64,000 nt of DNA, taken from positions 62,001 through 126,000 of the forward strand of contig CALSSA010000002.1 of the NCBI GenBank assembly GCA_943788875.1, written 5' to 3'. Of the stretch, positions 51,934-62,758 are shown piece by piece; the first letter of the stretch is position 1; every line of letters starts with the position of its first letter. A program made the translations under genes and the position numbers. The DNA comes from an uncultured Pseudomonadales bacterium. GTDB taxonomy: Bacteria; Pseudomonadota; Gammaproteobacteria; Pseudomonadales; Porticoccaceae. The notes below the pieces were generated by a model that was given only the letters and a program-made list of their open reading frames with translations, was not told the origin of the DNA and ran no database searches.

Positions 51934-53156
51934 TTGCCCTTCCACCAGCGAATGCACAATGGTACCGACAAATTTAGCAGGCATGCGGTAAGCATCAGAC
52001 AGTAAAATGCTTGCAGGGAAATAATCTGATACTGCACATGGGCGATATCCAGCACGACAAAGGCCAGTTCGGCCCGTCCCAGCATCCCCAGACCAATTAA
52101 TAGGCTCGAGGCCTTATCAAAATTGCCGATATATCTGGCCGCCAACCCGGCGGACAGTATCTGACCGATAAATAGTCCGACAAACAGAATCAGGCTCTGA
52201 GGTAATACCTCTAGTGCCAGCTGGGAATCGAATACCAATACTGTGCCGAGACTGACAAAAAATACCGGACCAATCCAGGCAAAGGCGATATTGTTAATCA
52301 TATCCTGGGCCTGACGATAGAAGTCGATATTGTGCTCAGGGTGATAATCAAAGTACTCCCGTTTGATAATCAGGCCGGCGATATAGGCACCAATGGCGGG
52401 GTGAAAGCCAAAGTAATCGGCCAATAAACCTACGGTTACCGCAATTAACAGCAGTGCCAGAATGCTATATTCACCATCGCCCATAGAGAGCATCGAGCGC
52501 AGATTAAAGTGCCGGAACCAGGCGATGGGTGGTTGCAGATTTTCGTTGATGGGGAATAACCAGAGGCCAAGAAAACTGACCAGCAGCACAAAAGTAGTGG
52601 CCTTAGCGATAATCAGTAGCAGGCCAGATGCAGTGATTGAGGCATCGCCGGTGGCTATGGGAATCACTATGGCAATGAGAGTCAGAGAGGCGATATTGTC
52701 CAGCACAGCGGAGGTCATTATGCCGGTGGCCGCGGGGGTTTTGTTTAAGCCTTCGGTTTTTAATGACACCATGCTCAATGAGACGGTTGTAGAAGCCATT
52801 GCCAAGCCGCAGAGGAGGGCTGTATTTTTGTCTTGCCAGAACCAGAATGTGGCGCTGTAGGCTACGGCAAATGGTGTCAGGGCGCCAAACAGAGCTATGC
52901 CCCAGCTGCGCTTGATGCTTTTGATAAAGTTGCTGGTGTCTTCTTCAAAGCCCAGTGCAAACATTATGGTGATAAGGCCCAGTTCGGCAAAGTTATTGAT
53001 AAAGTCTGGCAGCTGCACTGGCAGAACGCCTAGATTAACCATGGCTGAGCCAAGAAACAGGTACCACAGAACCGGGGTCAGGCGGGTGCGGTGAGCGAGA
53101 AAGGACGCGACAAATACGCTGGCCCAGATAATAGCTAGAATTTGAAGATCGTGCAC
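51918..53156 (-). CDS. CPA2-family cation:proton antiporter (KefB-like)
   Basis: LGVLPVQLPDFINNFAELGLITIMFALGFEEDTSNFIKSIKRSW...GIMTSAVLDNIASLTLIAI...GMLGRAELAFVVLDIA. Confidence 0.88.
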   Translation of the reverse strand: MHDLQILAIIWASVFVASFLAHRTRLTPVLWYLFLGSAMVNLGVLPVQLPDFINNFAELGLITIMFALGFEEDTSNFIKSIKRSWGIALFGALTPFAVAYSATFWFWQDKNTALLCGLAMASTTVSLSMVSLKTEGLNKTPAATGIMTSAVLDNIASLTLIAIVIPIATGDASITASGLLLIIAKATTFVLLVSFLGLWLFPINENLQPPIAWFRHFNLRSMLSMGDGEYSILALLLIAVTVGLLADYFGFHPAIGAYIAGLIIKREYFDYHPEHNIDFYRQAQDMINNIAFAWIGPVFFVSLGTVLVFDSQLALEVLPQSLILFVGLFIGQILSAGLAARYIGNFDKASSLLIGLGMLGRAELAFVVLDIAHVQYQIISLQAFYCLMLTACLLNLSVPLCIRWWKGNHLPI

Positions 53157-53218
53157 AGGGACTGTTCCTGTTGTTGTGGACTCTTCTTAAATCTAGCTGA
53201 TGGCGTGGGTTCGTGCCG

Positions 53219-54940
53219 CTACATTTGTTCCATGACTTCAATACCGAGCAGGTCCAGACCCTGGGCGATGGTGCTGGCGCTGAGTGCGCAGAGTTGCAGT
53301 CTGCTGTTCTGAGTATCGCTATCGACACCGTCTTTTAGCACTGGGCACTGCTCGTAGAATGACATAAAGGCGCTAGCCAGTTCGTAGAGATAGGTGCAGA
53401 TGCTATGGGGGTAGCAGTCTTGGGCGACCTGATTAAGCACCTCTTCAAACTGCATTAGTTTAAAGGCCAGTGCTTTTTCCTGGGGCTCGGTTAGCTTGAC
53501 TGGGGCGGTGAAAGCTTCGGCTTCAATCTGTGCCTTGCGGAAGATACTGCATATTCTAGTGTAGGCATATTGCAGATATGGCGATGTGTTGCCCTCAAAT
53601 GACAGCATGGCGTCCCAGTCAAAAATATAATCATTAGTGCGGGTCTTGCTCAGGTCGGCATATTTGATTGCGCCAATGCCTACCTTGCGGGCAATCACAG
53701 CGATCTCCTCAATGCTTAGATCCGGGTTCTTTTCGCTGACCAGCTTCTCGGCGCGCTCGACCGCTTCCACCAGCAGATCAGCCAGCTTGACCGTGCCGCC
53801 GGCACGGGTTTTAAACGGTTTGCCATCTGGGCCCATCATGGTGCCGAAGGCATGGTGCTCAAGGCTCACTTCTGGCTGCACAAAGTTGGCTTTGCGGCCG
53901 GTTATAAACACCTGTTTCATATGCAGAGACTGACGGGCATCAATAAAGTACAGAATGCGGTCGGCCTGCAAGGTGCCGACTCTGTGTCTGAGGCAGGCCA
54001 GATCGCTGGTGGCATAGAGAAAACCGCCGCCGGACTTTTGTACGATCATTGGCGAGGGATCACCATTTTTGTCAGCCAACTCTTCAAGGAACACCACTTT
54101 GGCGCCTTCGGAGTCAACGGCTAAACCTTGCTCAATAAGAGCGGCCAGTACATTGTCTAGGTCATCGTTGTAGGAGCTCTCTGGGGCAATGTGTTCTGCG
54201 CGCAGTCCGACATTGAGCTGCTGATAAATCTCCAGATTGTGGGCCACGGAGACATCGATAAACTTTTGCCACAGATTGCGGCAGTGCTGGTCGCCGGACT
54301 GCAGCTTGACCACGTAGGCGCGGGCTTTGTCGGCAAACTCTGGGTCAGCATCAAAATGTTTCTTTGATTGCTGATAGAATTTTTCCAGGTCATTGAGCGC
54401 CAGGTCGGCTTGCTCACCTTCACCCAGATGCAGTTCCAGCTCTGCGATCAGCATGCCAAACTGGGTGCCCCAGTCGCCCATATGGTTCTGGCGAATCACC
54501 TTGTGGCCCTGATATTCCAGCAGACGCGCCAGACTGTCGCCAATAATGGTGGAGCGCAGATGGCCGACATGCATTTCTTTGGCTAGGTTGGGCGAGGAAT
54601 AATCAACCACTATAGTCTGTGGGTCCGCGCTGCGATGGTCGATATCAGTGCCCAGCTGCTGGGCTAAAAAGTCATTGTTCAAGGTGATATTGATAAACCC
54701 GGGGCCGGCAATTTCCAGCTTGTCGGCAATGCCCTCAAGGTCGAGATTGTCGAGTATCTTTTGTGCCAGTTCTCTGGGATTGGTTTTCAGCTGCTTGGCC
54801 GCGCCCATGGCGCCGTTGGCCTGATAGTCGCCAAACTGGGGTTTGCCACTGAGGGCGAGCATAGGTGAGCATGGGCTGGGAACTCCGGCGGCTTGCATGG
54901 CGTCGGCAATTCGTTGGTTAAGTCGCGCTTTAATGCTCAT
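53219..54940 (-). CDS. argS: Arginyl-tRNA synthetase
   Basis: [36 protein letters not shown]...[11 protein letters not shown]...[17 protein letters not shown]. Confidence 0.97.
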   Translation of the reverse strand: MSIKARLNQRIADAMQAAGVPSPCSPMLALSGKPQFGDYQANGAMGAAKQLKTNPRELAQKILDNLDLEGIADKLEIAGPGFINITLNNDFLAQQLGTDIDHRSADPQTIVVDYSSPNLAKEMHVGHLRSTIIGDSLARLLEYQGHKVIRQNHMGDWGTQFGMLIAELELHLGEGEQADLALNDLEKFYQQSKKHFDADPEFADKARAYVVKLQSGDQHCRNLWQKFIDVSVAHNLEIYQQLNVGLRAEHIAPESSYNDDLDNVLAALIEQGLAVDSEGAKVVFLEELADKNGDPSPMIVQKSGGGFLYATSDLACLRHRVGTLQADRILYFIDARQSLHMKQVFITGRKANFVQPEVSLEHHAFGTMMGPDGKPFKTRAGGTVKLADLLVEAVERAEKLVSEKNPDLSIEEIAVIARKVGIGAIKYADLSKTRTNDYIFDWDAMLSFEGNTSPYLQYAYTRICSIFRKAQIEAEAFTAPVKLTEPQEKALAFKLMQFEEVLNQVAQDCYPHSICTYLYELASAFMSFYEQCPVLKDGVDSDTQNSRLQLCALSASTIAQGLDLLGIEVMEQM

Positions 54941-55109
54941 TTATGGGTTGCTCTTGTGATTTGGCGAGATTTTGACTGCGGATTGTAGGTTTACCGCCAC
55001 TGAAAGCAAAGTCAAACTTGCAAAAAGTCCCCTTATTGCTATAGTTTTGCCTTTCGGCCTGAACTTGGGGCCCTCTTAAGGCTAACTGCCAACTATATTC
55101 GGAATTTTA

Positions 55110-55346
55110 ATGGACTCAATACTTATCTCGCAGGGACTCGATTTACTCCTTTATGGTATGGGCACAGTGTTTACTTTTCTGACTCTGCTTGTTGGCGTGA
55201 CCAGCGCAATGTCAGCACTTGTTAACCGCGTCGCCCCTGACGAAGTGGAAGCGATGGTCAGTGCCCCGGGACAGGCATCAGCTTTAGAGCCCAGGCTAAC
55301 CCATATTATTCAGGCAGCGATTGATCAGCATCGCGGCAGAAAGTAG
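55110..55346 (+). CDS. oadG: Oxaloacetate decarboxylase gamma subunit
   Basis: Small single-TM protein LLLYGMGTVFTFLTLLVGVTSAMSALVNR directly upstream of oadA/oadB. Confidence 0.9.
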   Translation: MDSILISQGLDLLLYGMGTVFTFLTLLVGVTSAMSALVNRVAPDEVEAMVSAPGQASALEPRLTHIIQAAIDQHRGRK

Positions 55347-55417
55347 CGGTTTTTTAACTACAGTAAATTTAGATTCGCCTTACATTAACTACAGATATTA
55401 CTTAAACGGACATAACT

Positions 55418-57208
55418 ATGCCCTCTAAATCCCCTGCGCTTGGTATAACCGAAGTTGTTCTTCGCGACGCTCATCAATCTCTCTTTGCGACCCGTATGCG
55501 TATCGACGATATGCTACCGATTGCTGAGAAGCTCGATCAGATTGGTTACTGGTCTATGGAGTCCTGGGGCGGGGCTACTTTTGACTCCTGTATTCGCTTT
55601 TTAGGTGAAGACCCCTGGGACCGTATCCGTGAAATTAAAAAGGCCATGCCCAATACGCCGCAGCAGATGCTGTTTCGCGGCCAGAATATTCTCGGCTACC
55701 GCCATTACGCGGATGATGTGGTAGAGAAATTTGTTGAGCGCGCGGCGGTCAATGGTATTGATGTATTCCGAGTGTTTGATGCGATGAATGATATGCGCAA
55801 TCTGGAGACAGCATTGCGTGCAGTAAAGCAGGTGGGCAAACATGCCCAGGGCACTATCTCCTACACGGTGAGCCCGGTGCATACTATTGATGCTTGGGTT
55901 GATCAGGCGCGGCAAATTGAAGATGCCGGTGCCGACAGTATCTGTATAAAAGATATGGCTGGTCTGCTGACTCCCTATGTGGGTTTTGAGCTGGTCAGCA
56001 AGCTTAAAAAGGCAGTGGCGATTCCGATTCAGCTCCATGCACATGCCACTACCGGGCTGTCGACTACCACTATTACCAAATGTGTTGAAGCTGGAATCGA
56101 TAATGTCGATACCGCGATCTCTTCTATGTCTATGACCTATGGCCATTCTGCCACTGAGTCTGTGGTATCAATTTTTCAGGGTCAGGAGCGTGACACTGGC
56201 CTGAATGTTGAGAAGATTGAAGAGGTGGCTGCTTACTTTCGGCAGGTACGCAAGAAGTATGCTGAATTCGAAGGCTCACTGCGTGGTGTTGATTCACGCA
56301 TTCTGGTGGCTCAGGTGCCCGGTGGTATGCTCACCAATATGGAATCCCAGCTGCGTCAGCAGGGCGCTGAAGATCGTTTGGATGAAGTGTTGGCGGAAAT
56401 TCCCAAGGTGCGCGAGGACTTGGGCTTTATTCCGCTGGTGACGCCAACTTCACAGATTGTTGGTACCCAAGCGGTGCTCAATGTACTGACCGGCGAGCGC
56501 TACAAGTCTATCTCTAAGGAAACTGCTGGGGTGTTGCGTGGTGAATACGGCGCGGCCCCTGCGGCAGTTAATGCTGAGCTTCAGGCCCGGGTGCTGGATG
56601 AGGGCGAAGAGGCGATTACCTGCCGCCCAGCGGACAATATTGAGCCTGAACTGGAAGCGCTGACCATGGAGTTGGAGGGTCTCTCGGCAGAACATGGTTT
56701 TCAGCTAACCTCTGGCGAGGGGCAGATTGATGATGTGCTGACCTATGCACTGTTCCCTCAGGTAGGCCTTAAGTTTTTGCAGAACAAAGATAACCCGGCT
56801 GCCTTTGAGCCTGTGCCTACAGGCAAGGCTGCAGCTGTGACCAATGATGCTGGTGAAGAACTGTACACCGTGGAAGTGGAGGGCAAGTCCTACACAGTCA
56901 CTGTGGCCAATGGCGGCGATGTCAGTGCGATTATTCCGGTTGGCCAGGCGGCTCCCGCTGTCAGTGCGGCGTCTCCAGCTGTTGCGGCAACGGGCGGTGC
57001 GCCAGTTAATGCGCCACTGGCCGGTACTGTGGTCAAGGTGCTGGTGCAGCCGGGTCAGGCTGTGGCTGAGGGCGAGAGCATTATTATTCTTGAGGCCATG
57101 AAGATGGAAACATCGGTCAGTGCGCCAGCGGCGGGCAATATTGTCGAGGTGCGAGTGCAGTCTGGCGACAGCTGTGCTGTCGGTGATGTGCTGGTCACTC
57201 TGGCTTAA
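55418..57208 (+). CDS. oadA: Oxaloacetate decarboxylase alpha subunit (biotinylated)
   Basis: [50 protein letters not shown]; biotinyl motif [17 protein letters not shown]. Confidence 0.97.
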   Translation: MPSKSPALGITEVVLRDAHQSLFATRMRIDDMLPIAEKLDQIGYWSMESWGGATFDSCIRFLGEDPWDRIREIKKAMPNTPQQMLFRGQNILGYRHYADDVVEKFVERAAVNGIDVFRVFDAMNDMRNLETALRAVKQVGKHAQGTISYTVSPVHTIDAWVDQARQIEDAGADSICIKDMAGLLTPYVGFELVSKLKKAVAIPIQLHAHATTGLSTTTITKCVEAGIDNVDTAISSMSMTYGHSATESVVSIFQGQERDTGLNVEKIEEVAAYFRQVRKKYAEFEGSLRGVDSRILVAQVPGGMLTNMESQLRQQGAEDRLDEVLAEIPKVREDLGFIPLVTPTSQIVGTQAVLNVLTGERYKSISKETAGVLRGEYGAAPAAVNAELQARVLDEGEEAITCRPADNIEPELEALTMELEGLSAEHGFQLTSGEGQIDDVLTYALFPQVGLKFLQNKDNPAAFEPVPTGKAAAVTNDAGEELYTVEVEGKSYTVTVANGGDVSAIIPVGQAAPAVSAASPAVAATGGAPVNAPLAGTVVKVLVQPGQAVAEGESIIILEAMKMETSVSAPAAGNIVEVRVQSGDSCAVGDVLVTLA

Positions 57209-57221
57209 GGAGCCCTAAATT

Positions 57222-58394
57222 ATGGATAATCTAATCAGTTTATGGGCTAGCTCTGGTCTGGCTCAGATACAATTAGGTCAGCTGGTGATGATGGCTGTGG
57301 GCCTGACGCTGCTGTTTTTGGCGATCAGCAAAGGGTTTGAGCCATTGCTGCTGGTTCCCATTGGCTTTGGTACTATTTTGGCCAATATTCCCGGTGCTGG
57401 TTTTGATGCTGCGCCGGTCTACGATGCCTTTGGGCATATGGAAAGCCCCGGCGGTCTGCTCTATTACATCTACAGCGCTGGTATTGAAACTGGCCTGTTC
57501 CCTCTGGTGATCTTTATGGGGGTGGGAGCGATGACCGATTTTGGTGCGCTGCTGGCTAACCCCAAAACACTATTGCTGGGCGCTGCTGCTCAGGTGGGTA
57601 TCTTTACCACTGTGCTGGGTGCTGTGACCCTGAGCCATTTTGGTATTCTTGATTTTAGTATTCGCGATGCGGCCTCTATAGGTATTATCGGTGGTGCCGA
57701 TGGGCCTACAGCTATCTTTGTTACCAGCAAGCTGTCCCCGGATCTGCTGGGTGCCATTGCGGTCGCGGCCTATTCCTATATGGCGCTGGTACCGATTATT
57801 CAGCCGCCCATTATGCGCGCGCTCACCACGCCTGCTGAGCGTCAAATCAAGATGGAGCAGCTGCGGCCTGTATCCAAAGCTGAACGTATTGTCTTTCCAC
57901 TGACGCTGCTGGTGCTGGTGGCTATGTTGTTGCCCGATGCTGCGCCGCTGTTAGGCATGTTCTGTTTTGGTAATCTGATGAAGGAATGTGGCGTGGTTAA
58001 TCGCTTGAGTGATACCACGCAAAATGCCCTGATCAATATTGTCACCATCTTCCTCGGTCTGGGTGTGGGCTCAAAAATGAGCGCAGAAAAATTCCTCAAC
58101 CCTGAAACTATGGGTATCTTGGCGCTGGGTGCGGTGGCTTTCTGTATCGGTACCGCCTCCGGTGTTTTGATGGCCAAGCTGATGAACTCAATGTCGACCA
58201 ACAAAGTTAACCCACTGATCGGTGCCGCTGGTGTATCCGCTGTGCCTATGGCGGCGCGAGTAGCTAACAAAGTGGGTCTTGAGGCCAATCCGCAGAACTT
58301 CCTGCTGATGCATGCCATGGGCCCCAATGTTGCCGGTGTAATTGGCTCTGCGGTTGCCGCTGGTGTGATGATCAACCTTGTCAGTGGTATGTAA
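57222..58394 (+). CDS. oadB: Na+-pumping oxaloacetate decarboxylase beta subunit
   Basis: [23 protein letters not shown]...[29 protein letters not shown]...[11 protein letters not shown]. Confidence 0.97.
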   Translation: MDNLISLWASSGLAQIQLGQLVMMAVGLTLLFLAISKGFEPLLLVPIGFGTILANIPGAGFDAAPVYDAFGHMESPGGLLYYIYSAGIETGLFPLVIFMGVGAMTDFGALLANPKTLLLGAAAQVGIFTTVLGAVTLSHFGILDFSIRDAASIGIIGGADGPTAIFVTSKLSPDLLGAIAVAAYSYMALVPIIQPPIMRALTTPAERQIKMEQLRPVSKAERIVFPLTLLVLVAMLLPDAAPLLGMFCFGNLMKECGVVNRLSDTTQNALINIVTIFLGLGVGSKMSAEKFLNPETMGILALGAVAFCIGTASGVLMAKLMNSMSTNKVNPLIGAAGVSAVPMAARVANKVGLEANPQNFLLMHAMGPNVAGVIGSAVAAGVMINLVSGM

Positions 58395-58714
58395 TGGGTC
58401 CTGTAGAGCAGTTGATTAGCGACAAGCTTCAGGCTGAATATCAGCCGGATGTGTTGCAGCTGACCAATGAAAGCTTTATGCACTCTGTGCCTGAGGGTTC
58501 GGAGAGTCATTTTAAACTGGTTATTGTCAGTGACCGGTTTCAAGGTCTGCGTCTGGTGCAGCGTCACCAGAGCATTTACGGCCTGCTTGCAGAGCAGCTG
58601 GCGGGCCCGGTTCACGCGCTGGCGCTGCATACTTACACCGTGGCAGAATGGGCTGAGCAGTCAGCCGGGGCGCCGGATTCCCCCAACTGCTTGGGTGGCA
58701 GTCAGACAAATTAA
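58394..58714 (+). CDS. BolA-family protein
   Basis: LQLTNESFMHSVPEGSESHFKLVIVSDRFQGLRLVQRHQSIYGLLAEQLAGPVHALALHTYTVAEW. TAATG overlap with oadB. Confidence 0.92.
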   Translation: MGPVEQLISDKLQAEYQPDVLQLTNESFMHSVPEGSESHFKLVIVSDRFQGLRLVQRHQSIYGLLAEQLAGPVHALALHTYTVAEWAEQSAGAPDSPNCLGGSQTN

Positions 58715-58961
58715 AAAGTCTTTTTGACTGGACCAACGACCATCCTGAAAATCTACAAACTGTCTCTAAACGACACTTCTTCCTCACACTTGAGTATTTG
58801 TCCTCTTTACCGCATCAAACTCCCAGTTCACCGATTAGCGGTGGAGCTTGATAACTGCTGGTATGACAATGCAGGGTGAAAAATATTTCGTGCGGACTGG
58901 CTTTCGGTTTGACGCGTAAAAAAACAACTAGTTATTTCCATATAGCTTCAAAGGGGGAGTT

Positions 58962-61900
58962 ATGTACTCATCAGTAACAGCCAATGCTGGCAGATCCGTC
59001 AGTATGGGCATCAAAAAGCACCTCGGCGTGATTTCTGCGTTGATATTTTCCTTAGTTTTGTCTGCCTGTGGCGGCGGTGGCGGTGGCGGCGATAACCCTG
59101 GCCCTGCAGTGTCAGGAGCGCCAACGCTTTCAGAGGTTAGCATTTCTTCAGGTGAACTCACCACAGTGACCGTGGGAGACAAGGTGACAGTCACAATCTC
59201 TGCTAGCGAGGCGATTCTTGCGCCGTCAGTGATGATTGGTGGTGTTGCTGTTGATCGCGTCGTGGGTTCTGAGAAAAACTGGACCGCTGATCGCGTAATG
59301 CTCGAAACTGATACTGCCGGTGTGCTTTCTCTAAGCGTCTCATTTAGCGATGTTGGCGGTGAGGCGGGTACGACTGTTACTGATACTACTGACGGTTCGG
59401 CAATTACCCTTGAAATCAACAATGAGGGGGGTGCGGTTGTTGATGGCCCGTTTCAGGCTGCTACAGTTTATGCCGACTACAATGGCAACGGAGTTCACGA
59501 TGAAGGTGAGCCCTCAGACCTGACCGATGCCAATGGCGAATATGATCTGGTTAAGACTACTGATGCTCCTGCAGCCTACAACATTGTTGTTGAGATGACT
59601 GCTGATACTATCGATTCAATCTCTGGTGAGAGCTATGCTGATTCAACGCTGAAGTTGAAGGCGCCCAGTGGTGGTGACGTTGTAACCCCCTTGACTACTG
59701 TTCTGGTCGCAGCACAAGCCGCCGATCCTACCTTTACTGCTGAAGACCTTGCCGTTGCAATGGGCTTGCCTGCAGGAATAGATATTGAGACTTACAACCC
59801 GTTTGCGAGCGGCGTGACCGCCAGCGAAGCCCATGCTGTAGAAAAGGTCTTCCAGCAGGTTATGACGGCGACGCTTATTGTATCTGAGGCTATGGAAGGT
59901 GTTGCTGGTATCACTGGCGCTACCCTTTCTGGGGAAGATGCCAGTGCTGCGGCTCTGCTGGCTGTAACCAACATGATAACGGAATCTACTGTCACGGTAG
60001 ACTTTTCTGAGTCTGATCAGATCGCCGAACTCCAGGAAGCAGCCAAAGACGAATTGCTGGCTCAGGGAATTGTTGATGAGGCATCTGCAGATATCGCTGA
60101 CTATGTACTGGCTAGTGCTGCGGACACCGTAACTCAGCTTTCGGTCGCTATTCAGGCTGTGGCTCTATCTGACTTTGGTGAAGCGGCTTCGTCTTCTGTT
60201 TCGCTGCTCAAGCATGACGCTGCAAGTCAGATGGCAGCGCTGGCAACTGCGGCGGCAGATTTCCTAGAAGCTGGATCCACTGATCTTACTCAGTTGGATA
60301 TCTCTGAAATTCTGACCCTCGCTAGCGCTGATGGTGTTGCTGCGATGGTTGAGGAAAACCAGTCAGAGGTTGAGGCTTATTTGTCAACTCTTGGTGGAAC
60401 AGTATTATCTTGGGGCCTTTTTGGAGGCGTCGAGATCGCTGATGGTGGAGTGTTTAATCACCCGGCTTCTGCTGAATCCTGGGGCGGATTCTACAGCGAG
60501 ACTGATATTTTCCCGCTTGCATTCTCCGTGGGCGGTACTGTCACATTTAATGCTGCGCTTCAGGCCGGTAGTGATCCTGTTAGCCTGGTGTTCCAGTTTG
60601 AAGAAGTCGGAGGTGGAAACGCGTCCTACAACTTCCAGACTGAAGGGGTAGTAGTAGATAGCGAAACCGAGGCGACCTATACCGCCCCGATTCCTGCTCA
60701 GGAGGCCAGCTTAACTTATGAGAGTCTAGTTTTGTTTATCAGTGGGCTAGATTCACCAGTGCAGATCTGTAATGTGCAGGTTTCTACTGGTGATACTGTG
60801 GTTGAAGGTATCCCTTGTGATAGCACTAGCGGCGACTCAGGTACTGGCGACGACTCAGGTACTGGCGACGACTCAGGTACTGGCGACGACTCAGGTACTG
60901 GCGACGACTCAGGTACTGGTGACGACTCGGGTACTGGTGACGCCGATGTTCTTACGCTTACGGTAGTAGCACCAGACGCAACAGCTGTAAGACTAACCGG
61001 GCCATGGTGGAGTTGGGCGTCTGATGGAGGCCCAGCGGCTACCGACAACGCGGATGGTACTTGGACTGTTGTATTCGAGGAAATTCCTACAGAAACTATG
61101 GAATATAAGTGGGTGCTTGATGGTGCTCAGGAAGATCTAGTTGCACCGGCCGCTGCTGGAGAATGTACGGCGCTTGTTGATGCTGGACGCGTAAATACTG
61201 ATTACTCTAGTTGGGGTAACAGATATTGGGTTCTAGACTCAGGCCTTAATTTCACTGACTACGCAGGTGCCTGTGCTCCGACAGAGCTGAGGCTCACTGT
61301 TTCAGCACCTGACGCAACAGCGGTAAGGATGACTGGTCCCTGGTGGTCTTGGGCTGCTGATGGTGGTCCGGAAGCTACTGACAATGAAGACGGTACTTGG
61401 ACGGTAACGATTGATCCGATTCCTACAGAGACAATGGAATATAAGTGGGTCATTGATGGCGAACAAGAAGATCTGGTAACACCGGCAGCGGCTGGAGAAT
61501 GTGGTGATCTCATTGACGCTGGGCGCATAGATACTGATTACTCTGGTTGGGGTAACCGATACTGGATTCTTGATTCGGGCGGCTACTTTCTGGAATATGC
61601 AGGAGCCTGTGCTGAGCCTCCTGAGCCTGCTGATCCCACGCCGACTGTTTTGACGTTTAATGTGTCAGCTCCAGATGCGACAGCGGTAAGGATGACTGGT
61701 CCCTGGTGGTCTTGGGCTGCTGATGGTGGTCCGGAAGCTACTGACAATGAAGACGGTACTTGGACGGTAACGATCGATCCGATTCCTACAGAGACAATGG
61801 AATATAAGTGGGTCATTGATGGCGAACAAGAAGATCTGGTAACACCGGCAGCGGCTGGAGAATGTGGTGATCTCATTGACGCTGGGCGCATAGATACTGA

Positions 61901-62699
61901 TTACTCTGGTTGGGGTAACAGATACTGGGTACTGGATTCGGGTTATAGCTTCACCGATTATGCGGGAGCCTGTGCTGAGCCTGCTGATCCCACGCCGACT
62001 GTTTTGACGTTTAATGTGTCAGCTCCAGATGCGACAGCCGTAAGGATGACTGGTCCCTGGTGGTCTTGGGCTGCTGATGGTGGTCCGGAAGCTACTGACA
62101 ATGAAGACGGTACTTGGACGGTAACGATTGATCCGATTCCTACAGAGACAATGGAATATAAGTGGGTCATTGATGGCGAACAAGAAGATCTGGTAACACC
62201 GGCAGCGGCTGGAGAATGTGGTGATCTCATTGACGCTGGGCGCATAGATACTGATTACTCTGGTTGGGGTAACAGATACTGGGTACTGGATTCGGGTTAT
62301 AGCTTCACTGATTATGCGGGAGCCTGTGCTGAGCCTGCTGATCCCACGCCGACTGTTTTGACGTTTAATGTGTCAGCTCCAGATGCGACAGCGGTAAGGA
62401 TGACTGGTCCCTGGTGGTCTTGGGCTGCTGATGGTGGTCCGGAAGCTACTGACAATGAAGACGGTACTTGGACGGTAACGATTGATCCGATTCCTACAGA
62501 GACAATGGAATATAAGTGGGTCATTGATGGTGAACAAGAAGATCTGGTAACACCGGCAGCGGCTGGAGAATGTGGTGATCTCATTGACGCTGGGCGCATA
62601 GATACTGATTACTCTGGTTGGGGTAACAGATACTGGGTACTGGATTCGGGTTATAGCTTCACTGATTATGCGGGAGCCTGTGCTGACACTGCCCCCTAG
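58962..62699 (+). CDS. Large putative surface lipoprotein with tandem Trp-rich carbohydrate-binding-like repeats
   Basis: Lipobox SLVLSACGGGGGGG; Ig-like N-terminal region; DSGTGD linker; five ~118-aa repeats (GPWWSWAADGGPEATDNEDGTWTVTIDPIPTETMEYKWVIDGEQEDL...). Start could instead be 59004. Confidence 0.85.
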   Translation: MYSSVTANAGRSVSMGIKKHLGVISALIFSLVLSACGGGGGGGDNPGPAVSGAPTLSEVSISSGELTTVTVGDKVTVTISASEAILAPSVMIGGVAVDRVVGSEKNWTADRVMLETDTAGVLSLSVSFSDVGGEAGTTVTDTTDGSAITLEINNEGGAVVDGPFQAATVYADYNGNGVHDEGEPSDLTDANGEYDLVKTTDAPAAYNIVVEMTADTIDSISGESYADSTLKLKAPSGGDVVTPLTTVLVAAQAADPTFTAEDLAVAMGLPAGIDIETYNPFASGVTASEAHAVEKVFQQVMTATLIVSEAMEGVAGITGATLSGEDASAAALLAVTNMITESTVTVDFSESDQIAELQEAAKDELLAQGIVDEASADIADYVLASAADTVTQLSVAIQAVALSDFGEAASSSVSLLKHDAASQMAALATAAADFLEAGSTDLTQLDISEILTLASADGVAAMVEENQSEVEAYLSTLGGTVLSWGLFGGVEIADGGVFNHPASAESWGGFYSETDIFPLAFSVGGTVTFNAALQAGSDPVSLVFQFEEVGGGNASYNFQTEGVVVDSETEATYTAPIPAQEASLTYESLVLFISGLDSPVQICNVQVSTGDTVVEGIPCDSTSGDSGTGDDSGTGDDSGTGDDSGTGDDSGTGDDSGTGDADVLTLTVVAPDATAVRLTGPWWSWASDGGPAATDNADGTWTVVFEEIPTETMEYKWVLDGAQEDLVAPAAAGECTALVDAGRVNTDYSSWGNRYWVLDSGLNFTDYAGACAPTELRLTVSAPDATAVRMTGPWWSWAADGGPEATDNEDGTWTVTIDPIPTETMEYKWVIDGEQEDLVTPAAAGECGDLIDAGRIDTDYSGWGNRYWILDSGGYFLEYAGACAEPPEPADPTPTVLTFNVSAPDATAVRMTGPWWSWAADGGPEATDNEDGTWTVTIDPIPTETMEYKWVIDGEQEDLVTPAAAGECGDLIDAGRIDTDYSGWGNRYWVLDSGYSFTDYAGACAEPADPTPTVLTFNVSAPDATAVRMTGPWWSWAADGGPEATDNEDGTWTVTIDPIPTETMEYKWVIDGEQEDLVTPAAAGECGDLIDAGRIDTDYSGWGNRYWVLDSGYSFTDYAGACAEPADPTPTVLTFNVSAPDATAVRMTGPWWSWAADGGPEATDNEDGTWTVTIDPIPTETMEYKWVIDGEQEDLVTPAAAGECGDLIDAGRIDTDYSGWGNRYWVLDSGYSFTDYAGACADTAP
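60834..60941 (+). repeat. 6 x 18-bp tandem repeat encoding a DSGTGD linker
   Basis: GACTCAGGTACTGGCGAC units in register. Confidence 0.92.
60948..62696 (+). repeat. Five in-frame tandem repeats (unit starts 60948, 61287, 61647, 62001, 62355)
   Basis: The last three start 354 bp apart and units 2-5 are nearly identical at DNA level across the ~250-nt core (GCGGTAAGGATGACTGGTCCCTGGTGGTCTTGG...). Confidence 0.95.
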
Positions 62700-62758
62700 T
62701 AGGGTGTGGTTGCTGTGAAAAGAAATGATGAACTTAAAATTTCGGGGAATAAATAGAC

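Noticed and set aside
58928-59422. 164-aa minus-strand ORF with PPPPPPP stretch
   Set aside because: Antisense of the poly-Gly lipobox region of the surface lipoprotein.
61259-62599. Four recurrent minus-strand ORFs of 89-102 aa (MRPASMRSPHSPAAAGVTRSS...)
   Set aside because: They are mirror images of the plus-strand coding repeats and recur with the same period; no independent coding evidence.
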